A DNA stretch of 64,000 nt. It comes from Haliotis asinina (taxonomy: Eukaryota > Mollusca > Gastropoda > Lepetellida > Haliotidae). The stretch spans positions 17,268,969 through 17,332,968 of the forward strand of contig NC_090288.1 of NCBI RefSeq assembly GCF_037392515.1. The letters are read 5' to 3'. The notes below the pieces were generated by a model. The model had not been told where the DNA came from. It was given only the letters and a program-made list of their open reading frames with translations, and did no database searches. Below, piece after piece: positions 63,501-64,000 of this stretch; position 1 is the stretch's first letter, and each line of letters opens with the position of its first letter. Both the position numbers and the translations under genes were made by a program.

Positions 63501-64000
63501 CAGTTTTTAATGTTCATCACAAAGACACTGTTCACAGAGACAGCCAAAGAGTGCCATCCTTTAGTGATCAAACAACTTATTAAACTCTGGCTTTAATCTG
63601 ATGTTTTGGAGTTTGTTCTGGGACAATTAGCCTCAAATCTAATTAAGACGTTTCACACATCGCTTCCCTAGCCTTGGTGATTCATACTGTCTGACCGATG
63701 TCCTGGCACTCATATTTCACATTAAAAAATTCCGTTACAATTTCTGCTTTAATTGCCCACAGTGACTGTGTAAAGGAATGGCCATGCACAATTTTCCCAT
63801 TTGCTGCAGAGTAGCTCTTTGTTTTAGGTAACATGATGACACTCTCTCATTCCGCTCTCACAGACGCCTTGCCGAAGCCTATAACTAAATCACCAGGCTA
63901 TTTAGTGCAATTCATAAATAATGCTTTGTAGTCATAAATCCAAATAAACTTCATTTTGCTGGAAAAAGATATGATTTCAAATCTTTATTATTCACAATTT
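57570..64000 (-). other. prickle: Upstream prickle intron, runs off the window
   Basis: 6.4 kb with no exon that I could match to the Cys-rich start of the PET domain or to a Prickle N-terminus. AT-rich, with short chance frames and few repeats. The 5' exons probably lie beyond 64000. Confidence 0.6.

Overview
This is eukaryotic nuclear DNA from a marine gastropod, most likely an abalone-like vetigastropod (Haliotis or a relative). I infer this from two things: split genes with GT-AG introns, and many copies of two repeat families I associate with abalone sequence. One is a tRNA-headed SINE with a 3' part about a 'tattgctggaatattgctaaaagc' type core. The other carries an 'ataatcgagtctggaccagac' type core. 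The species call is inference. Coding density is very low, and most short open frames are chance.

Two genes are well supported, both on the minus strand. (1) Positions 2809-20465 hold a complete 13-exon gene that I assembled exon by exon. It encodes a secreted 475-residue protein of the PhoPQ-activated pathogenicity-related family (Salmonella PqaA, Dictyostelium autocrine proliferation repressor AprA). Every junction is GT-AG, all phases agree, and the total of 1428 coding bases is divisible by three. A likely alpha/beta-hydrolase triad (Ser211, Asp303, His331) is present. (2) Positions 33833-57569 hold the last four coding exons of the planar cell polarity gene prickle: the end of the PET domain, three LIM domains, a His-rich linker and a C-terminal CVIS prenylation box. 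A 20.7-kb intron splits the PET domain. The N-terminal exons were not found and probably lie beyond position 64000.

Layout: 1-2762 is intergenic with one inverted-repeat element. 2763-20533 is the aprA-like gene, whose introns are heavily invaded by SINE pieces, two LINE families, a solo LTR 18 bases from a splice acceptor, a long (ATGT)n array and a fold-back element. 20534-31671 is intergenic with SINE pieces, an 84-bp near-perfect hairpin and a 49-bp minisatellite. 31672-33832 is the probable prickle 3' UTR. 33833-64000 is prickle exons and large AT-rich introns with few, older repeats. The two genes have no evident functional link. One is a secreted hydrolase-fold protein whose Dictyostelium relative restrains proliferation; the other is a membrane-anchored polarity scaffold.
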